7,668 bases of DNA. Source: Methylomonas sp. (lineage in GTDB: Bacteria; Pseudomonadota; Gammaproteobacteria; Methylococcales; Methylomonadaceae). The notes under the pieces are model-generated. The model searched no databases and was not told the DNA's origin. It worked only from the letters and a program-made list of their open reading frames with translations. Position numbers and translations under genes: made by a program. Position 1 is the first letter of the stretch. The number at the start of each line of letters is the position of its first letter. Positions 4,751-7,668 of the stretch are shown here, piece by piece. Location: the NCBI GenBank assembly GCA_026988195.1, contig JALSLS010000422.1, positions 1 to 7,668 of the forward strand, read 5' to 3'.

Positions 4751-4779
4751 AAAATATTTTTTAAAACGTACAATTCCAA
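4751..4779 (-). promoter_or_regulatory. Candidate sigma70 promoter of the octapeptide-repeat gene
   Basis: On the minus strand TTGGAA (4774-4779) and TATTTT (4751-4756) are separated by 17 bp, placing the start of transcription about 20 nt before the GTG at 4727. Both hexamers match consensus at four of six positions, in AT-rich DNA where chance matches are common. Confidence 0.3.
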
Positions 4780-4817
4780 TCTTGCCTATAAAGTCCTTAT
4801 TTTACCTTTACGTGGGG

Positions 4818-4835
4818 ATGGGCAAAAACTCCCAT
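4818..4835 (-). terminator. Weak hairpin after the 66-residue gene
   Basis: ATGGG (4818-4822) pairs with CCCAT (4831-4835) around an 8-nt loop. The stem is only 5 bp and lacks a U-run in the minus direction, so it is at best a weak terminator between the 66-residue and octapeptide-repeat genes. Confidence 0.2.
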
Positions 4836-4878
4836 ATTAGTTTTATGTTTTTTCCTGTCCGCTATTTTAATTCAATGA

Positions 4879-5079
4879 TTAAAATCTTACATATCGCCAA
4901 GACTTAAGCCCCATAGATTGAGCCCATAATTTAGCTGTTTCTTTGTCAGCAGCACAAGGTACAAGCGATAAATCCAATTTATCTATTGTAGAAAAACATC
5001 TCTCATTAATTTCCTTACTGATATCAAAAGCATACCATTTAACTATTTTTGTTGTGGTTGCTAAAACATAAGATGCCAT
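4879..5079 (-). CDS. Hypothetical protein, 66 aa
   Basis: ATG at 5079 follows GGAGTG with about 5 nt spacing, which supports real translation. The protein starts with a beta-like segment (MASYVLATTTKIVKWYAF), continues with a helix (D-I-S-K-E-I-N-E-R-C-F) and ends with an amphipathic helix ahead of K-S-W-R-Y-V-R-F. It has two cysteines (28 and 42) and no signal peptide. No known family is recognised, including toxin-antitoxin types. It lies 40 nt after the ChaN-like gene in the same orientation with no terminator between, so the two may be cotranscribed. Confidence 0.55.
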   Translation of the reverse strand: MASYVLATTTKIVKWYAFDISKEINERCFSTIDKLDLSLVPCAADKETAKLWAQSMGLKSWRYVRF

Positions 5080-5119
5080 TTTTCACTCCGCTAGTTTGTT
5101 CAAAGGTAATAGAATTCGT

Positions 5120-5881
5120 TCATAATAGACACACCCAAAGAATAGCATCATCCACAATACCTGCAGCCGTTTTATATTCGAAAGCATTTAACAACGAAAT
5201 AAATGAATTATTCAGTAAGTCAGGAAGCTTAGGGTTGTCTGCAGAAATAAACTGGTACTTGTTGTTGCATTGAGGAGCTACCCAAATTTGAGGATAGGTT
5301 CTAATATCATAACCCTGTGAAGACAGAATCTCAGCAACATAAAGTGATCCCTTAGTCATTGATAAGTCCCAATTAACCCTTTTCAGCGAATGAAGATTAC
5401 CTAATAAAACTAAAACGGGGGCAGCACCAAGCTGTTCAGATAATTTAATGGCCATCCACTCATCACGTCTCAAGTCGATATCATCACCTGCATCAATAGC
5501 AATAAGTTTTAGGCATTCATTTTTTCGCTGAAGTTTAACCAGGTTATTAACCATTTCACGGAATGCTGGATGATCAATCGTTGATGGTATTTCTATATCA
5601 GATACAACCGCCCTACCCTGCTTTATTTTGTCAATTATTGGCTGCTGGTTGCTGGCAATCTCAAGTACAACCGTAAGACATTTATTATGTTTTAAATGGT
5701 TAGATATTAGCGATTGGAAAAGTATTAAAGATTCTGAGTGTTTGTGTGTTTCACCAATAATAGTAATGGTGTCTGGTTTTATTTTATCCAGAATATTGAT
5801 CTCACTTCCAGCGTAAGAAATGACGGGAAGTGAGAGAATAATGACATTACTGATTAATTTTAGTAAGTATATAAAATGCAC
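5120..5881 (-). CDS. Exported ChaN-like protein of the Tiki/TraB/EreA superfamily, 253 aa
   Basis: Residues 1-24 form a signal peptide with a hydrophobic core and an S-Y-A cleavage site before G25, so the mature protein should be periplasmic or, if processed differently, surface-associated. The mature part has superfamily marks: I-I-G-E-T-H (41-46), a strand with L-E (73-74), a helix R-R-D-E-W-M-A (138-144) and V-L-V-L-L-G-N-L-H (156-164). The paired G-E-x-H and G-N-x-H are the conserved positions in ChaN-type haem-binding lipoproteins and related putative metal-dependent hydrolases. There is no lipobox cysteine, unlike ChaN. Length fits ChaN (about 250-300) rather than erythromycin esterase (about 400). 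It starts at GTG (5881) with only a weak AGAGAAG-type site, 6 bp from the 11-bp repeat array, so the array's regulator could control it. Confidence 0.7.
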   Translation of the reverse strand: MHFIYLLKLISNVIILSLPVISYAGSEINILDKIKPDTITIIGETHKHSESLILFQSLISNHLKHNKCLTVVLEIASNQQPIIDKIKQGRAVVSDIEIPSTIDHPAFREMVNNLVKLQRKNECLKLIAIDAGDDIDLRRDEWMAIKLSEQLGAAPVLVLLGNLHSLKRVNWDLSMTKGSLYVAEILSSQGYDIRTYPQIWVAPQCNNKYQFISADNPKLPDLLNNSFISLLNAFEYKTAAGIVDDAILWVCLL

Positions 5882-5886
5882 TTCTC

Positions 5887-5952
5887 TAGTATTTAATTAA
5901 TACTTATTTAGTATCTATTTGGTATTAAATAGATACTGTTTTAACACTATTA
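5887..5952. repeat. Array A: six 11-bp phased units after the parG-like gene
   Basis: Six units begin at 5887, 5898, 5909, 5920, 5931 and 5942; examples are TAGTATCTATT and TGGTATTAAAT. The last overlaps the parG-like stop codon. Read as 9-mers around G-T-A-T, units occur in both orientations. A 26-bp segment (5917-5942) matches 24 of 26 bases of the inverted segment 7483-7508 in array C. This fits a ribbon-helix-helix operator or centromere array. Confidence 0.65.
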
Positions 5953-6243
5953 ATCGTTCTGTTCCTGAAGTTCTTTTGATAACTTCAACATAGCATAACG
6001 AACAAAGTTTAGTTTTGTCCGAGCACTCAATTTAGTGCCTTTCATGAGTTGGTCATATTCATACTCATTGAATGGAACACTTATGGTTTTAAATTTTCTG
6101 GGTTCGTTTGGGTTAAGAATAACGGGTCCATTTTTTTGATCACCACCATCAACACCAGAAGCAAAAGCTTCTACTTGTTCAGCCGTTGGTTCTGTTTTTA
6201 CTCTATTCAAATTAGTGGCTTTGGGATCTCTGCGTTTTACCAT
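5950..6243 (-). CDS. parG: ParG-like ribbon-helix-helix partition protein, 97 aa
   Basis: The likely centromere-binding adaptor and repressor partner of the ATPase encoded just upstream. It has a flexible basic N-terminal tail (VKRRDPKATNLNRVK, 2-16) and a disordered acidic/glycine linker (about 20-48). A C-terminal ribbon-helix-helix follows: strand R-K-F-K-T-I-S-V-P-F (49-58), helix E-Y-E-Y-D-Q-L-M (60-67), turn, and helix A-R-T-K-L-N-F-V-R-Y-A-M-L-K-L-S-K-E-L (74-92). In ParG proteins a mobile tail stimulates the ATPase and the strand binds DNA as a dimer. Length is close to ParG (76) and related partners. The start overlaps the parA stop by one base (TAATG), indicating tight coupling. The symbol is by analogy of fold and position; sequence identity was not tested. 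Confidence 0.7.
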   Translation of the reverse strand: MVKRRDPKATNLNRVKTEPTAEQVEAFASGVDGGDQKNGPVILNPNEPRKFKTISVPFNEYEYDQLMKGTKLSARTKLNFVRYAMLKLSKELQEQND

Positions 6244-6872
6244 TATAAAATACCGTCCATCAATTTTTTGATTTCATTTTTAGCTTTTGGGTTATTCATT
6301 TCCACAACACCTAATCCATCACTCATAGCATCGCGGTAACACTTACGATCACAAATCATAGTATCTAGTAGTTCAATTTCTGGATAATCATTTAAACAAT
6401 CACGCGCATCTGTTTCTTCATGAATAACTGGGTTTGTTGGAGCCATTGTAATTAAGCCATAGACCTTTAAAGAAGAGTTAAGGTCTCTAGCTTGTACGAT
6501 GATTTCCTGCATATTAGGTAGAGTATCTAAATCCGGTTGTGAGGGTCTAAATGGCACAATAAGAATATGTGCTGCGGTCATACCTGTTCTTAGTTCCCTA
6601 CTATCACGACCTGCCGCATCCACGATGACATATTCATAACGGCTATCAAGATCAATTAATGTATCGCGGATATTATCGTATTTCTGTATGCAATGAACGG
6701 TAGCAAGTTCTTTGTTCTCTGCTCTATCCATTGCCCAATTAGCACCTGTACATTGCCTATCGGCATCGACTAGGACTACATCATGCCCTCGACCTGCTAA
6801 TTCTGCACTTATGTTGACTGCCGTAGTTGATTTACCACAACCGCCCTTTTGACTTCCAATTAGTATAATCAT
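6243..6872 (-). CDS. parA: ParA/ParF-type plasmid partition ATPase, 209 aa
   Basis: A small Walker-type ATPase without an N-terminal helix-turn-helix, as in type Ib systems such as ParF. The deviant Walker A K-G-G-C-G-K-S-T (9-16) keeps the signature lysine K9 and the catalytic K14. Walker A' is V-L-V-D-A-D (33-38), and Walker B is Y-V-I-V-D-A-A-G (81-88). The length equals that of the family (about 206-210). The ATP-bound form is expected to bind the nucleoid non-specifically and pull plasmid copies apart through the ParG-like partner encoded next. Little Shine-Dalgarno is visible before the ATG at 6872; the start is set by the motif lying at residue 9. The 66-bp repeat array directly abuts this ATG, implying autoregulation. 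Confidence 0.9.
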   Translation of the reverse strand: MIILIGSQKGGCGKSTTAVNISAELAGRGHDVVLVDADRQCTGANWAMDRAENKELATVHCIQKYDNIRDTLIDLDSRYEYVIVDAAGRDSRELRTGMTAAHILIVPFRPSQPDLDTLPNMQEIIVQARDLNSSLKVYGLITMAPTNPVIHEETDARDCLNDYPEIELLDTMICDRKCYRDAMSDGLGVVEMNNPKAKNEIKKLMDGIL

Positions 6873-6937
6873 AATACTGTTTTAGTGTTAATTTAATGTT
6901 GTTTTAGTTTTAAATTGGTATTAATTTAGTGTAATTT
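6872..6937. repeat. Array B: six 11-bp tandem units upstream of parA
   Basis: Units start at 6872, 6883, 6894, 6905, 6916 and 6927, without a break in phase; examples are TAGTGTTAATT, TAGTTTTAAAT and TGGTATTAATT. Array B fills the gap between the two genes and reaches into the 3' end of the upstream gene and the first base of the parA start codon. It is ideally placed to be the operator for parA and part of the centromere. Confidence 0.65.
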
Positions 6938-7432
6938 TTGAGTATTTCTCTTATACATACTTTCCAGTAATTGCAGTGTGGCTGTTATCAAATTTTGGGT
7001 AAATTCAATATATGGAATTCGTGATGGACTTTCAGCAGCATAATCATCAATTGATTCTTTTAATACGTTAAGAAGTTTCGTTTGAACGATTTTAATAGAC
7101 CTCTTCTTTCCTGGCAGGCTTGGTGTATTCAAATGAAGAAACTCAGCTTCAATAGCTTCCATTTGAGCTATAAGCCATTCCTCAGTTTGGATAGGTGATT
7201 TACCAAAGATATGATCATAAATACAAATAGCATCAAAACACTGATCCATAAAGAAGTTAGACAGATCTATGTTTTTTTCAGCAATAAGAGCTGGGAATAT
7301 ATTAAATAATGTTTCAGCTAAAACAGGCTGATCAATATGGAAGCTTGTCAGAATATTCTGGCCATCAGTTTCATTGATATTACGGGTGTACATGATAGCC
7401 GCATAAAGCTCTTTATCTGATAGTTCATTCAT
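6926..7432 (-). CDS. Hypothetical protein of the partition cassette, 168 aa
   Basis: No named family is recognised, although similar all-helical proteins seem familiar from plasmid backbones. The protein is acidic and predicted to be almost wholly alpha-helical: LSDKELYAAIMY (4-15), then Q-P-V-L-A-E-T-L-F-N-I-F-P-A-L-I-A-E (35-52), F-F-M-D-Q-C-F-D-A-I-C-I-Y-D (60-73), and two long helices after a basic turn P-G-K-K-R-S (107-112). No signal peptide, membrane segment or obvious catalytic motif. It is the first gene of the partition region, transcribed from a near-consensus promoter within array C, and its stop lies in array B. Such placement suggests a plasmid-stability function under the same regulator. 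ATG at 7432 lacks a clear Shine-Dalgarno. Confidence 0.7.
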   Translation of the reverse strand: MNELSDKELYAAIMYTRNINETDGQNILTSFHIDQPVLAETLFNIFPALIAEKNIDLSNFFMDQCFDAICIYDHIFGKSPIQTEEWLIAQMEAIEAEFLHLNTPSLPGKKRSIKIVQTKLLNVLKESIDDYAAESPSRIPYIEFTQNLITATLQLLESMYKRNTQKLH

Positions 7433-7450
7433 AGTGATATTTTGGCTTTA

Positions 7451-7516
7451 ATTTGATACTGATATTATATTGATATAGTTTAAAAACAGTATAAATTTAA
7501 TACCAAATCAGTGTCA
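7451..7516. repeat. Array C: six 11-bp units upstream of the partition cassette
   Basis: On the minus strand, consecutive 11-mers include TGGTATTAAAT (7495-7505), TTATACTGTTT (7484-7494) and CAGTATCAAAT (7451-7461). Their order and phase match arrays A and B; the central 26 bp are an inverted near-copy of a segment of array A. The array overlaps the promoter at 7488-7517. Confidence 0.6.
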
Positions 7517-7517
7517 A
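7488..7517 (-). promoter_or_regulatory. Near-consensus sigma70 promoter of the partition cassette
   Basis: On the minus strand TTGACA (7512-7517, perfect) and TATACT (7488-7493, five of six) are 18 bp apart. Transcription would start near 7481, leaving a leader of about 50 nt before the ATG at 7432. Both hexamers fall within or at the edge of array C, so a protein bound to the 11-bp units would block RNA polymerase. Confidence 0.6.
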
Positions 7518-7615
7518 TTGTTATATTTCCCAATAGTGAAGCTTATACAACTAAATATAGGAGTGAGGGTAGGGCGGTGATACTAAAGCGTTGATGTTTT
7601 TACGGAGATAATTAA

Positions 7616-7636
7616 ATTGTATAAAAATAATACAAT
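7616..7636. repeat. Short AT-rich inverted repeat at the right end
   Basis: ATTGTAT (7616-7622) and ATACAAT (7630-7636) pair around a 7-nt centre. The surrounding 7517-7668 has no gene or other feature I can identify; a G-rich stretch (GTGAGGGTAGGGCGGTG) lies at 7563-7579. Confidence 0.3.
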
Positions 7637-7668
7637 CCATAATTAAGCTATAAAATCAATTTGTTAAG

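Noticed and set aside
4464..5079. Toxin-antitoxin pair formed by the 87- and 66-residue genes
   Set aside because: The genes are 151 bp apart, do not overlap, have no recognisable toxin or antitoxin fold, and one has its own candidate promoter.
5120..5881. Erythromycin esterase (EreA/EreB-like) resistance gene
   Set aside because: The superfamily motifs are shared, but the protein is far shorter than EreA, has a signal peptide, and fits the ChaN-like branch better.
6049..6339. Plus-strand frame of 96 codons across the parA/parG junction
   Set aside because: It is antisense to two well-supported genes and has no start signal or family resemblance.

Overview
This window is AT-rich, with GC by eye in the high thirties. 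Every gene I accept lies on the minus strand. A ParA/ParG-type partition cassette next to plasmid- and phage-type maintenance genes points to a plasmid, or less likely an integrative conjugative element, from a gammaproteobacterium-like Gram-negative host. One gene product has a Sec-type signal peptide suited to export to the periplasm. The species cannot be named from the sequence.

Reading in the direction of transcription (high to low coordinates), the right end (7451-5887) is a partition locus: a 168-residue protein of unknown function, a ParA/ParF-like ATPase, and a small ribbon-helix-helix ParG-like protein whose start overlaps the parA stop. This locus carries three arrays, each exactly six phased 11-bp units (66 bp). 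They lie at 7451-7516, 6872-6937 and 5887-5952: before the first gene, before parA and after parG. They are the best candidates for both the centromere and the autoregulatory operators. The first array covers a near-consensus sigma70 promoter.

Next come an exported ChaN/Tiki-superfamily protein (5120-5881), a 66-residue orphan (4879-5079) and a GTG-started orphan with octapeptide LTxEQI repeats (4464-4727). The ~700-bp interval 3760-4463 has no convincing gene but is dense in RNA-like secondary structure. It holds four hairpins with GGA in the loop (4099-4250), a compact branched fold (4293-4368) and a 108-nt wobble-rich stem-loop (3884-3991). The G-U pairs suggest that the plus strand is the functional RNA.

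Further left, two overlapping minus-strand reading frames occupy 2814-3759. The first encodes a 124-residue protein with no acidic residues, in a stretch almost free of A on the coding strand. The second is a DprA/SLOG-like Rossmann protein, probably translated by coupling through an 8-nt overlap. Two copies of the same 20-bp palindrome (2616-2635 and 2764-2783) mark the next gap.

The left third (1-2584) is a run of plasmid/phage housekeeping genes: a 97-residue orphan, a conserved plasmid-related protein, a phage-type protein resembling those found beside single-strand annealing functions, a J-domain protein overlapping it by ATGA, and a Gp157-family protein cut by the window edge. Three of the gaps in this run hold strong hairpins whose wobble pairs fit minus-strand RNA. 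Two of them share the same loop and the same downstream sequence, so they look like repeated intercistronic terminator or processing elements.
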